DNA of 24,853 nucleotides from an uncultured Oscillospiraceae bacterium (GCA_934668605.1 CAKUNY010000006.1:1-24853); one strand, 5' to 3'; positions 1 to 8,633 are shown, counted from the stretch's first letter. The notes: a model not told the origin generated them from the letters alone. Program-made: numbers and translations.

Positions 1-87
1 GCCGACGGCGTGCTTCCCAGAAAGACCTTCTCCATGGGTCACAGCCGTGAAAAGAGATATTATCTGGAAGGCAGAAAGATCAAGTAA
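1..87 (+). CDS. C-terminal end of an unidentified gene, cut by the window edge
   Basis: Frame 1 is open from the first base to TAA at 85-87 and gives a 28-residue basic tail ending in EGRKIK. The stop overlaps the ispE start by one base (TAATG), the usual sign of translational coupling, which supports this frame being a real gene in an operon with ispE. The fragment is too short to place in a family and I do not recognise it. Confidence 0.6.
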   Translation, partial: ADGVLPRKTFSMGHSREKRYYLEGRKIK

Positions 88-995
88 TGGTTACGATTTC
101 AGAAGGCGCGTTTGCCAAGGTCAATCTGACGCTGGACGTGCTTGACAAGCGTGAGGACGGCTATCACAACATCAAGTCCGTCATGCAGACGATTTCTCTG
201 CACGACGACGTAACGGTCGACATCGGAACAAACGCGCCGTGGCAGGTGCACTGCTACCGTGAGGTGCTCGATGAGACCGACCGCGAGAACCCGATTACGA
301 CGCTTGTGACAGAAGGCTATCCGCAGAACGAGGAAAACCTCGTCTGGAAGGCGGCCAAGGCCTATTATGAGGCGACGAAGCTTCCCGAAGAGGGCTTGGA
401 GATCTTCATCAGCAAGCGCATTCCGATGCAGGCGGGTCTTGCCGGCGGAAGCGCGGACGCGGCGGCGGTTTTGCGCGTGCTCAACAAGCACTATGGGCAT
501 CCGCTTTCCATGCCGGCGCTCTGCGAGCTGGGAAGCACGATCGGAAGCGATGTGCCGTTCTGCGTGATGCAGGGGACGGTGCTCGTCGAGGGCACGGGCA
601 ATCAGCTCACAAAGCTTCCCGACGCGCCGGAAATGTTCTTTGCCGTCTGCAAGCCGGAGTTCTCGGTGTCTACGCCGGAGCTTTACGCAAAGCTCGACGA
701 GACGTTCATCGAAAAGCGGCCGGATCATAAGGCGATGATCTCGAATCTTCAAAAGGGCGAGCTTCTCGGCATTGGCGGCAGCCTGTGCAACGTCTTTGAG
801 CCGATCGTCCTCAAGGAGCACTTTGATATCAACTACATCCGCTCGATGATGATCACCTACGGCGCGTATGGCGCGCAGATGACGGGCTCGGGCTCGGCAG
901 TGTTCGGGATTTACGACTCGTTCGAGTACGCGACCGTTGCGTGCACGATGCTGAAAGACAAGTACACGCAGGTTTTCCTGGCCAAAAACGTATAA
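87..995 (+). CDS. ispE: 4-diphosphocytidyl-2-C-methyl-D-erythritol kinase (IspE)
   Basis: This cytoplasmic GHMP-family kinase phosphorylates the 2-hydroxyl of CDP-methylerythritol with ATP, the fourth step of the MEP route to isoprenoid precursors. The protein has 302 residues, close to the usual family length. Seen directly are the N-terminal FAKVNLTLDV segment with the conserved Lys at residue 11, the Gly/Ser-rich ATP loop PMQAGLAGGSADAAA near residues 113-127, the GSDVPF motif with the expected catalytic Asp at residue 155, and the C-terminal MTGSGSAVFG motif. The ATG overlaps the upstream stop codon by one base, so translation is probably coupled. An ispE-spoIIR neighbourhood fits Clostridia. 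A hairpin with a T-run follows the stop, so most transcripts should end there. Confidence 0.97.
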   Translation: MVTISEGAFAKVNLTLDVLDKREDGYHNIKSVMQTISLHDDVTVDIGTNAPWQVHCYREVLDETDRENPITTLVTEGYPQNEENLVWKAAKAYYEATKLPEEGLEIFISKRIPMQAGLAGGSADAAAVLRVLNKHYGHPLSMPALCELGSTIGSDVPFCVMQGTVLVEGTGNQLTKLPDAPEMFFAVCKPEFSVSTPELYAKLDETFIEKRPDHKAMISNLQKGELLGIGGSLCNVFEPIVLKEHFDINYIRSMMITYGAYGAQMTGSGSAVFGIYDSFEYATVACTMLKDKYTQVFLAKNV

Positions 996-1003
996 AATTT
1001 GAA

Positions 1004-1050
1004 ACATCCGTCTAAGCTTTGGGTATCTCGAGGCTTAGGCGGTGTTTTTT
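1004..1050 (+). terminator. Intrinsic terminator after ispE, overlapping the spoIIR ribosome-binding region
   Basis: The left arm CCGTCTAAGC (1008-1017) pairs with GCTTAGGCGG (1033-1042) through one G-T wobble. ACA (1004-1006) and TGT (1043-1045) extend the stem past a one-base bulge. Six T residues follow at 1045-1050. The right arm contains the only purine-rich segment available as Shine-Dalgarno sequence for spoIIR, and the T-run ends directly at its ATG. Confidence 0.8.
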
Positions 1051-1659
1051 ATGAAGAAACGATACATAACGGCGGCGATCTCTGTTTTCGCGGCGCTTTC
1101 CATGTGCCTGTGCGCGGTTTCGCAGACAAAACAGCAGAAACTGGCTCAAAAGCTCATCCGGCTGCATGTGGTGGCGAACTCAGATACGCAGGAGGATCAA
1201 CGCGTGAAGCTTTTGGTGCGCGACGCAGTCCTTTGCGCGGCAGCGGACGCGTTGGAAGGGGAACATGACCCGGAGGCGGCGCTGCGAAAAAACCTTTCTG
1301 CCATCGAACGGGCAGCAAATGAAACGCTTGCGTCGCTTGGAAGCGGGGACACGGCGAAGGTCAGCTTCAAGCGGGAGCTTTTCCCGACGCGAGAGTATGA
1401 AACGTTCCGCCTGCCCGCCGGGGTCTACCGGTCGCTGCGGGTCACGATCGGCGCGGGCGAAGGGCACAACTGGTGGTGCGTGGTTTTTCCGGCGCTGTGT
1501 CTTCCCGCGAACGCAGAGGATTTTGAAATGGTCTGCGAGGCGGCGGGCTTTACAGAGGAAGAAATTTCTGTTCTGACGGAGGAGTCCGGCGAAATTGAGG
1601 TGGAGTTCAAAACGCTGGAATTGCTCGGAAAACTCAAAAAAATCTTCCTGGACGCGTAA
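1051..1659 (+). CDS. spoIIR: Stage II sporulation protein R (SpoIIR)
   Basis: SpoIIR is made in the forespore, exported into the intermembrane space, and triggers SpoIIGA to process pro-sigma-E in the mother cell. The product has 202 residues. An N-terminal hydrophobic export segment (about residues 5-25) follows MKKR. The family signatures are IRLHVVANSDTQEDQ (about residues 36-50), LFPTREYETFRLPAGVYRSLRV, and GEGHNWWCVVFPALCLP. I chose ATG 1051; an in-frame GTG at 1042 would add three residues. The only plausible Shine-Dalgarno sequence, AGGCGG at 1037-1042, lies inside a terminator stem. In Bacillus subtilis the gene is read by sigma-F; here GTATA at 990-994 resembles a sigma-F -35, but I could not find a good -10. 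Confidence 0.95.
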   Translation: MKKRYITAAISVFAALSMCLCAVSQTKQQKLAQKLIRLHVVANSDTQEDQRVKLLVRDAVLCAAADALEGEHDPEAALRKNLSAIERAANETLASLGSGDTAKVSFKRELFPTREYETFRLPAGVYRSLRVTIGAGEGHNWWCVVFPALCLPANAEDFEMVCEAAGFTEEEISVLTEESGEIEVEFKTLELLGKLKKIFLDA

Positions 1660-1673
1660 GCGTCCTTTTTTTT
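1650..1673 (+). terminator. Terminator of spoIIR carrying the stop codon in its loop
   Basis: GGACGC (1650-1655) pairs with GCGTCC (1660-1665) around a GTAA tetraloop (1656-1659, GNRA type), followed by eight T residues (1666-1673). The spoIIR stop codon TAA (1657-1659) is inside the tetraloop, so the 3' untranslated region is almost nil. Confidence 0.85.
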
Positions 1674-1685
1674 ACCCACCCGACC

Positions 1686-1694
1686 TGTTATAAT
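1686..1694 (+). promoter_or_regulatory. Extended -10 promoter for addB-addA
   Basis: TGTTATAAT is a perfect TATAAT (1689-1694) with the extended TGn element, about 38 bases before the addB start. The -35 position is occupied by the T-run of the spoIIR terminator and matches poorly, as expected for an extended -10 promoter. It lies just after that terminator, so addBA can be transcribed independently of spoIIR. Confidence 0.6.
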
Positions 1695-1731
1695 GAAAAA
1701 ACAGAAAAACAGAATGGAAGGAGGGGCGCGG

Positions 1732-4700
1732 ATGCTGACACTGTTGCTGGGAGAAGACCGGCAGGCGGGATTGAGCGAGATCATCGATACCGTCTGCCGG
1801 CGCGCGGAGAACGGGGAGGAAAACCAGATTCTCATCGTGCCCGAGCAGTATTCCTTTGCGGCCGAGCGGATGCTTTGCCAAAGGGGCGGAGACAGTATTT
1901 CCCGCTTTGCGGAGGTCTTGAGCTTTACGAGGCTAGCCAGCCGCGTGTTTTCGATCTACGGCGGCGTGAGCGAGGAGTATTTGGACGAAGGCGGGCGGCT
2001 TCTCTGCCTGTACTTAGCGGCCGAGCGCGTGAAGACGCAGATCAAATATTACGCGGCGTCGCTTCTTCGGCCGGAATTTCTGATGCAGCTCGGAAAAATG
2101 CTCGAGGAGTTCATGACCTATTGCGTGAGCCCGCAGCAGCTTCTCGAGGCGGCGGGGCAAATGTCCGGCCAGCAGGCGCAGAAGCTTACGGAGCTCGGAC
2201 TTTTCTTTGAGAGCTATCTGAGCGTCTGCAAGACGGGACGCTCTGACCCCGTGACGCGGATGGCAAAGCTCGCGGAAAAGCTCTCGCAGGAGGACTACTG
2301 CGCGGGAAAGCGCTTTTATCTGGCGGGCTTTTCTGATTTTACGAGCGTGCAGCTCCGGATTTTAGACGCGATGCTCCCACAGGCGGAGGAAACGCGCGTG
2401 TATCTTTGTACCGACGGGTCAAGCGCCGGAAGCTTTTCCTGCGGAACGCAGACGGCAAAGACGCTCTCTAAAATGGCGGCAAGGCGAAACGTCGAGGTTT
2501 CGCGCCTGCGCGCGCAGAAAAAGACGCAGCGGCCTGAGGCGCTCTCGTTCTGGCTTTCGCAGGTGCTGGAACCGGGCAGCGCGGCAATGGAGGACAAAAC
2601 GCAGGCGGTGACGATCGCACAGGCGGACTCTCCCGCGCGCGCGTGCGAGCTTGCGGCGGCGGTCATTCAGAGGCTGACAAGACAGGGCGCAAGATGGCGC
2701 GAGATCGCGGTCGCGTGTACGGGCGAAGACTATGTGCGGGCTTTGAAGCCCATGCTGGAGCGGGCGGGAATCGGCGCGTATTTTGCGGGCACGGTCGACA
2801 TCCTGCAAAAGCCGCTGTTGCAGGCCGTGTTATCCGCCATGCAGGCGGCAAGCCGGTTTTCATATGAGGATGTGATGCAGTACCTCAAGTCCGGCTTCTC
2901 GCCGCTTACCCCCGACGCGTGCGACCGGCTCGAGCGGTACGCGTATTTCTGGAACATCCGGGGCAGCCAGTGGCTGAGCGACTGGACGCGTCACCCGGAC
3001 GGCTTCGGGCGGGAGTTTACGGACGAAACACGGCAGACGCTTCTTGAGCTCAACACCTGGCGCGCGGGCGGGGTAGAGCCGCTTCGGGCGCTCCATGAAG
3101 CGTGGCACGCCGGAAGAACGGTATCCGAGCGTCTTCGCGCCCTATCCTTCTTTCTGGAGCAGACGCATTTTCCGGAGACGGCCTGCGAGCAGACGAACGA
3201 GCTCTACCGGCAGGGCGCCGCGCAGGCCGCGCAGGAGCAGGAGCAGCTCTATGAGATCCTCCTGACCGCAATGGAGCAGGCGGAGATGGTGCTTGGCGGG
3301 CAGGAGATGGAGCTGGATTTATTCTTGCAGATGTTCCGGATGCTCCTCGGCTGCTATCAGGTCGGCTCGATCCCGGCAAATCTGGACGAGGTGTTGGTGG
3401 GAAGCCTGGACGCGATGCGCGCCTTGCAGGCGGAGTATCTTCTTGTGCTCGGGGCGGACGAGGGCGCGCTTCCGGCGTTTTCTCAGGCAGATGGCTTGCT
3501 CTCCGACAGCGAGAGAAGGAACCTTTTGAGCCTCGGCGTGGCGCTTTCGCCGTGCTCGGAGGAGCGGCTCGAGCGGGAGCTCGGCTGGACGCAGCTGGCG
3601 CTGCAAGGCGCGAGGAAGCGCGTGTGGCTCCTCTCCGGCAGCGAGCAGCCGTCTTATCTGATGGCAAGAACGAGGGCGATTCTGCCGCAGTGCGAGGTGC
3701 TGTCTCCGGAAGATCTCCGCTTTGTGCCGGACAGGCGCGCGCTTGCGGCGGAGGCTATCCGGGAAGGCGCGGCGTGGCCGCTCGACCCATTGACGCTGCA
3801 AGTGAAGTGCGAAATGGAAAAGCAGCGCGATTATTCCTTTACCGCCCTCTCCCGCGAGACGGTGCAGGGGCTCTATGGAAGAAGGCTCGCGCTCTCAGCC
3901 TCCAGGCTTGACCAGTTTGCCGGCTGCCGGTACGCGTTCTTTCTGCGCTATGGACTGAAATTAGAGCCCTGGCGGCAGGCGAGCTTCGACGCGCCGGTGT
4001 TCGGCACGTTTGCGCACTATGTGCTCGAATGTACGGTGCGCGATGTGATGGAGCAGGGCGGATTTCATGATATTTCGAAGCAAGCGGTTCTTGAGATCGC
4101 AGCGCGGCATATGGACGAATACACCGAAAAATTCATGTCGTCCGCGCAGCAGACGGACGGCCGGTGCGACTATCTGTTCCGGCGCAACCGCGAGGAGGTT
4201 TTGGGCATCGTCTCGAATGTAGCCGACGAGCTGCGCGTGTCGCGCTTTTCCCCGTGCGACGAGGAGCTTGCGTTTTCCAAGGATGGAAAGCTTCCGCCCG
4301 TGATCGTGGAAACGCCGGACGGGCAGGCGGTGCTCTCCGGCTTTGTCGACCGGGTCGATACGCTCGATAGCCCAAACGGCGGGTATTTCCGCGTCATCGA
4401 CTACAAAACGGGACACAAGGAATTTGACTATACCGACCTTCTTTGCGGGCAGGGGCTTCAGATGCTTTTGTACCTCTTTGCCATCGAGCGCGCGAAGAGC
4501 GGCCATGCGGCGGCCGGACGAAAGCCGGCAGGAGTTCTCTATGTGCCGGGGCGCGTGGATGTCGAGCGGTTGGAGCCCGGAGAAGGTGAAGAGGCGCTTT
4601 CTAAAAAGCGGCAGAAGAACCTTGTTCGGCAGGGGCTTTTGCTGCGCGACGAGGCGGTTTTGCAGGCGATGGAGCCGGGCGACGCGCCGGTCTATTTGCC

Positions 4701-4992
4701 GTATGGGCAGAACAAGAAGGGCGAGCTCGTGGGAAGTCTGGCGACAAAGGAGCAGTTTGCGCTTCTGGAGCAGTTCGTCTCCGGAAGCCTGAAAGATTTG
4801 ACGGGGCAGATGTTCTCCGGCGAGGTTTCGCCGAACCCAATTGTCAGAGGACCGAAGGTTTCGAGCTGCAGCTACTGCGACTATGAAAGCACGTGCCACA
4901 AGGACGCGTGCCGGATTGCCGCGCGGTTTATGAAAAAAGTCAGCGCGGAGGAATTCTGGGATACTTTAGAGAGGAGGAAGACGGATGGCTGA
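1732..4992 (+). CDS. addB: AddB: helicase-exonuclease subunit with Fe-S nuclease domain
   Basis: AddB partners AddA in the Firmicute counterpart of RecBCD, resecting double-strand breaks and recognising Chi. The start at ATG 1732 is set by a strong Shine-Dalgarno AAGGAGG at 1718-1724 and gives 1086 residues, slightly short of the ~1160 of Bacillus AddB. Recognisable are LIVPEQYSFAAER near the N terminus, ASRLDQFAGCRYAFFLRYGL (about residue 720-740) holding the first cluster cysteine, the RecB-type nuclease motif VIDYKTG near residue 888, and the C-terminal CSYCDYESTC, giving the other three Fe-S cysteines. The N-terminal Walker A is degenerate: GEDRQAGLSE at residues 7-16 lacks the GKS/T. The gene overlaps addA by eight bases. 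Confidence 0.95.
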   Translation: MLTLLLGEDRQAGLSEIIDTVCRRAENGEENQILIVPEQYSFAAERMLCQRGGDSISRFAEVLSFTRLASRVFSIYGGVSEEYLDEGGRLLCLYLAAERVKTQIKYYAASLLRPEFLMQLGKMLEEFMTYCVSPQQLLEAAGQMSGQQAQKLTELGLFFESYLSVCKTGRSDPVTRMAKLAEKLSQEDYCAGKRFYLAGFSDFTSVQLRILDAMLPQAEETRVYLCTDGSSAGSFSCGTQTAKTLSKMAARRNVEVSRLRAQKKTQRPEALSFWLSQVLEPGSAAMEDKTQAVTIAQADSPARACELAAAVIQRLTRQGARWREIAVACTGEDYVRALKPMLERAGIGAYFAGTVDILQKPLLQAVLSAMQAASRFSYEDVMQYLKSGFSPLTPDACDRLERYAYFWNIRGSQWLSDWTRHPDGFGREFTDETRQTLLELNTWRAGGVEPLRALHEAWHAGRTVSERLRALSFFLEQTHFPETACEQTNELYRQGAAQAAQEQEQLYEILLTAMEQAEMVLGGQEMELDLFLQMFRMLLGCYQVGSIPANLDEVLVGSLDAMRALQAEYLLVLGADEGALPAFSQADGLLSDSERRNLLSLGVALSPCSEERLERELGWTQLALQGARKRVWLLSGSEQPSYLMARTRAILPQCEVLSPEDLRFVPDRRALAAEAIREGAAWPLDPLTLQVKCEMEKQRDYSFTALSRETVQGLYGRRLALSASRLDQFAGCRYAFFLRYGLKLEPWRQASFDAPVFGTFAHYVLECTVRDVMEQGGFHDISKQAVLEIAARHMDEYTEKFMSSAQQTDGRCDYLFRRNREEVLGIVSNVADELRVSRFSPCDEELAFSKDGKLPPVIVETPDGQAVLSGFVDRVDTLDSPNGGYFRVIDYKTGHKEFDYTDLLCGQGLQMLLYLFAIERAKSGHAAAGRKPAGVLYVPGRVDVERLEPGEGEEALSKKRQKNLVRQGLLLRDEAVLQAMEPGDAPVYLPYGQNKKGELVGSLATKEQFALLEQFVSGSLKDLTGQMFSGEVSPNPIVRGPKVSSCSYCDYESTCHKDACRIAARFMKKVSAEEFWDTLERRKTDG

Positions 4993-7900
4993 GGTAAAGC
5001 TCACGAAGGCGCAGCAGGCGGTTGTCGAGAACCGGGGCGGCGCGCTGCTGGTTTCCGCGGCGGCGGGCTCTGGCAAGACGAAGGTGCTGGTCGACCGGCT
5101 TTTATCCTATGTTGAAGACCCGGATGAGCCTGCGAATATTGACGATTTTCTGATGATCACCTACACAAAGGCGGCGGCCGGCGAGCTGCGCGGCAAAATC
5201 AGCGCGGAGCTCTCCAAGCGCCTTGCCGCAAAGCCGGAAAACCGGCACCTCCGGCGCCAGCTCACGAGAATCCATCTGGCGCAGATCTCGACGGTACATG
5301 CCTTTTGCGCGGCGATTCTTCGAAGATACTGCGCGCTGCGCGATCTGCCGCCGGATTTTCGGGTCGCCGAGCAGACAGAGGCAAACGCCATCCGGCAGGA
5401 GGTTTTCCAGAACACGCTCGAGGACTTTTACAAAGACCGCGCCAATCAGTCGGACTTCTCTGCGATGGCAGACCAGCTCGGCTTCGGGCGCGATGACCGG
5501 CGGCTCATCGAGCTGTGCCTTTCCTGCTACGACGAGGTGCGCTGCCGCCGCGATATGGACAGCTGGATGAAAAAAGCGGAGGCGGCGTATGAGACGGTTT
5601 CGCCGCTCGAGGAAAGCCCCTGGGGCGCATTCTGGATGAAGGAGCTCAAGGACGCGCTCCGGTTCGCGGAGGAAAGCCTTCAAAAAGCAATTGCGCTGTG
5701 CCGCAGAGACGAGAAGCTCGAAGAAAAATACGAGCCGCTGTTTGCGAAAAATCTTGCGCAGGTGCAATCGCTTTCGAAGGAAAACACGTGGGACGGCGCG
5801 TTCGAGAACAGAATTTCGGACTTCGGGCGGCTTCCGCCGGTGCGCGCCTGCGAGGACGAAGGGGCGAAATCGCGCGCGCAGAAGCTTCGCAAGGACGCGC
5901 TGGAGGCCATCCGGGACGCGCAGCGGGCGTTTTACGCGGATGAGAAGACGGTAGAAGCGGATGTAAAGAAGACCGCGCCCGCCATTCGCGGCCTTCTTCA
6001 GCTCCTGCGCGCGTTTGATACGGCGTTTACAAAGGAAAAGCGGCGGCGAAAGCTTCTGGATTTTTCCGATCTCGAGCACGAGACGATCGCGCTTTTGTAT
6101 ACGAAAGACGGCCAATTGAGCCGGACGGCTCGCGAAATTGCCGGAGAGTACCGGGAGATTCTGGTCGATGAATATCAGGACTCCAACGAGGTGCAGGAGT
6201 GCATCTTTGAGGCGGTGTCTCAAAACGGGCGGAACCGGTTTCTGGTCGGCGACGTGAAGCAGTCCATTTACCGCTTCCGGCTGGCAGACCCCGGCATTTT
6301 CCTGCAAAAATACGAAAGCTATCAATCCTATGAAGCCGCGAAGGACGGCGAGCCGCGAAAAATTCTGCTGTCGGATAACTTCCGGTCGAGGCGGGAGGTG
6401 CTCGCGGCGGCAAACGACGTGTTTTCGCTCTGCATGCTGGGAGAGAGCCTTGAGCTTCGATACGGCGAGGCGGAAAAGCTCCGCGCGGGGCCTTCCTACC
6501 CGGAAACGGATACGCCCAAGGTGGAGCTTCACTGCATCGAACTGGACACGCAGGACGCGGATGAACAGAGCCCGGAAAAGCGGGACGTGGAGGCGCGGTT
6601 TGTCGCCTCTCGCATCCGGAGAATGCTGGATGACGGCATGCAGGTGACAGACGGGGGAGAGCTTCGGCCGGTTCAGATGCGCGATATCGTCATTCTCATG
6701 CGCGCGCCGGGGCAGAACGCGCAGAGCTATCAGAGCGCTCTGGCAGAGCTGGGCATTTCCAGCCAGTGCGACCGGGGCGGGAGTCTTTTTGATACGACCG
6801 AGGCGCAGGTTCTGCTCGCAATGCTCAGGATCATCGATAATCCGCACCGGGACGTGGCGTTTATCACCGCGCTGGCAAGCCCGGTGTTCGGCGTCTCGCC
6901 GGAGGAGCTGGCGCGCGCGCGCGTCGGGCGCAGGACGGGGGACTACTATGAAAGCCTTCTGGACTTGGACGCGCGCGGGGAGAAGCTGGACGCGTTCTTA
7001 TCGTGGCTCGAGGACATGCGTGAAAAAGCAAGGCTTCTGCCGCTTCCGGAGCTTTTTGATCTCGTCCTGCGGACGACCGGCATGGAGGATGTGTTTTCCG
7101 CGATGGAAAACGGCGCGGCGCGAAGGGAAAATTTGCAGCTGCTGCGCGCGCAGATCGTAAGCTTTTCCGCCGGGGGAAACCAGAGCCTGATGGGCTTCCT
7201 GCGGTATATGGAGGAGCTCGAAGCGTCGGGAAACGCGCCGTCCGCCGGGGGAAAAACCGGAAGGGAAAACGCGGTGCAGATCATGAGCATCCACCAGTCA
7301 AAGGGCTTGGAGTTTCCGGTGGTGTTTCTGGCGGATCTATCGCGGCGGTTTAATCTGCGGGACGCTTCGATGGGCGTTTTGCTGGACGAAACGCTGCTGG
7401 CCGGAGCAAACGTGGTCGATATGAAGTCGCGCTCGTATTATCCGTCTCTTGCACGGCTGGCGATCGCGGAAAAGAAGACGCGGCAGACGATCGCCGAGGA
7501 GCTTCGCGTTTTGTATGTTGCAATGACGCGCGCAAAAGAGGTGCTCGTTATGACCTACTGCGCGTCGCGCCTATCCTCGACGCTCAAAAAGTGGAACGAG
7601 GCGCTCACGCTGCCGCTTCCTCCGAGAACGGCGGGAAGCGCGCTTTGCCTCGGAGACTGGGTGCTTCTGACGGCGCTCTGCCGGACGGAGGCGGGGGAGC
7701 TCTTCTCTGTGACCGAGCCCAATGCGGTAAGCTCGGTGCAGGAGCTTCCGTGGGTCATCCGCCTGCATCATTCGGAGAATTTGAAGACGCCGGATCATCA
7801 GGCCGCGCGGCAGGAGACGCAGGAGCGGGAGGAGCAAAGTATGATTCCGGAGGCGGATTTTTCGCCGTATGCGCATCTGGCCGCGTCGAAAACGCCCTCA

Positions 7901-8527
7901 AAGCTCACGGCGACGGCGCTCAAAGGACGGCTTCTTGATCTGGAGGCCGCCGAGCAGACGCCGCAGGAGACAAAAAATCCCGAGCGCTTCCGGCTGCCTA
8001 GCTTCGGAAGAAAAACGCTTTCCGGCAAAGCGCGCGGCAGCGCCACGCACCTTTTCATGCAGTTTGCGAATTATGACGCGTGCCGGACAAGAGAAGGGGT
8101 ATCGGAAGAGCTTGCACGGCTGGCCGCAGAAAAATTTCTGACGCAGGAGCAGGCCGGAAGCGTCGACACGGAAAAAATCGTCAGGCTCTTTGCATCGCCT
8201 TTCGGCGCGCGGATTTTAAAGGCCGAATCGCTCCGCCGGGAATTTAAGTTCTCCATTCTGACCGACGCGGGAGACTATGTCCGGGATGCGGCGGGCGAGC
8301 AGGTGATGCTTCAGGGCGTGGTCGACTGCTTCTGGATAGAAAAAGACGGCATTGTCCTTGTCGATTTCAAGACCGACAAAACGCTTTATGGACCGGACGA
8401 GCGCGCCGCGCATTACGCACCGCAGCTAAGCGCCTACGCCAAAGCACTCTCGCGGATGTACGGCCTTCCAGTCAAGGAGAAGATTCTGTACTTCTTTTCC
8501 TGCGACTGCGCGTATCAGCTCCCCTAA
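4985..8527 (+). CDS. addA: AddA: ATP-dependent helicase/nuclease motor subunit
   Basis: AddA is the UvrD/Rep-type 3'-5' motor and second nuclease of AddAB. The 1180 residues match family size. Helicase motifs appear in order: AAAGSGKT (Walker A, residues 25-32), ITYTKAAAGELR, VDEYQDSNEVQ (Walker B, about 393), GDVKQSIYRFR, SDNFRSRREV, SIHQSKGLEFPVVFL, and LRVLYVAMTRAKE. The C-terminal RecB-like nuclease keeps GVVDCFWIEKDG followed by VLVDFKTDK near residue 1123. ATG 4985 lies in the addB tail, with GAGAGGAGGAAG just upstream as Shine-Dalgarno sequence, so the two subunits are translationally coupled. All motor motifs are intact, so AddA probably supplies the ATPase of the complex. Two hairpins follow the stop codon. 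Confidence 0.97.
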   Translation: MAEVKLTKAQQAVVENRGGALLVSAAAGSGKTKVLVDRLLSYVEDPDEPANIDDFLMITYTKAAAGELRGKISAELSKRLAAKPENRHLRRQLTRIHLAQISTVHAFCAAILRRYCALRDLPPDFRVAEQTEANAIRQEVFQNTLEDFYKDRANQSDFSAMADQLGFGRDDRRLIELCLSCYDEVRCRRDMDSWMKKAEAAYETVSPLEESPWGAFWMKELKDALRFAEESLQKAIALCRRDEKLEEKYEPLFAKNLAQVQSLSKENTWDGAFENRISDFGRLPPVRACEDEGAKSRAQKLRKDALEAIRDAQRAFYADEKTVEADVKKTAPAIRGLLQLLRAFDTAFTKEKRRRKLLDFSDLEHETIALLYTKDGQLSRTAREIAGEYREILVDEYQDSNEVQECIFEAVSQNGRNRFLVGDVKQSIYRFRLADPGIFLQKYESYQSYEAAKDGEPRKILLSDNFRSRREVLAAANDVFSLCMLGESLELRYGEAEKLRAGPSYPETDTPKVELHCIELDTQDADEQSPEKRDVEARFVASRIRRMLDDGMQVTDGGELRPVQMRDIVILMRAPGQNAQSYQSALAELGISSQCDRGGSLFDTTEAQVLLAMLRIIDNPHRDVAFITALASPVFGVSPEELARARVGRRTGDYYESLLDLDARGEKLDAFLSWLEDMREKARLLPLPELFDLVLRTTGMEDVFSAMENGAARRENLQLLRAQIVSFSAGGNQSLMGFLRYMEELEASGNAPSAGGKTGRENAVQIMSIHQSKGLEFPVVFLADLSRRFNLRDASMGVLLDETLLAGANVVDMKSRSYYPSLARLAIAEKKTRQTIAEELRVLYVAMTRAKEVLVMTYCASRLSSTLKKWNEALTLPLPPRTAGSALCLGDWVLLTALCRTEAGELFSVTEPNAVSSVQELPWVIRLHHSENLKTPDHQAARQETQEREEQSMIPEADFSPYAHLAASKTPSKLTATALKGRLLDLEAAEQTPQETKNPERFRLPSFGRKTLSGKARGSATHLFMQFANYDACRTREGVSEELARLAAEKFLTQEQAGSVDTEKIVRLFASPFGARILKAESLRREFKFSILTDAGDYVRDAAGEQVMLQGVVDCFWIEKDGIVLVDFKTDKTLYGPDERAAHYAPQLSAYAKALSRMYGLPVKEKILYFFSCDCAYQLP

Positions 8528-8528
8528 G

Positions 8529-8592
8529 GCAGCGCCGCGCAATTGCGTCTGCGCGCTTCGGCGGATCTGCTTGCCGAATTGTGCGGTGCTGT
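8529..8592 (+). other. Long G-U-containing RNA stem-loop just after addA
   Basis: The 16 bases at 8529-8544 pair with the 16 bases at 8577-8592 in the plus-strand RNA, with three G-U pairs and a 32-base loop. In the minus-strand RNA the wobble pairs become C-A mismatches, so the stem fits only addA-sense RNA. It begins two bases after the TAA. No T-run follows, so it may protect the 3' end or act with the next hairpin rather than terminate by itself. Confidence 0.5.
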
Positions 8593-8602
8593 CCTGAATG
8601 AA

Positions 8603-8633
8603 TTCCGCCCGCAAGAACGTCTTGCGGGCGGAA
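8603..8633. terminator. Bidirectional hairpin between convergent addA and the small Ser/Asn/Gln-rich gene
   Basis: A perfect 14-bp palindrome with a three-base loop: arms 8603-8616 and 8620-8633, core CCGCCCGCAAGA. It lies four bases beyond the stop codon of the minus-strand gene and about 75 bases beyond addA. Neither side has a proper T-run, so it is a terminator candidate by position and stem strength only. Confidence 0.55.

Noticed and set aside
99..1007. Minus-strand frame of 302 codons exactly opposite ispE
   Set aside because: ispE has all GHMP motifs; the reverse frame is Arg/Leu-rich shadow sequence.
3961..4899. Minus-strand frame of 312 codons opposite the AddB nuclease domain
   Set aside because: Covers the DYK nuclease and Fe-S region of AddB; no independent start signal.
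5102..6847. Long minus-strand open frame of 581 codons opposite addA
   Set aside because: It mirrors the codon pattern of addA, has no ribosome-binding site and is rich in Arg, Leu and His without domain signatures; a GC-rich shadow frame.
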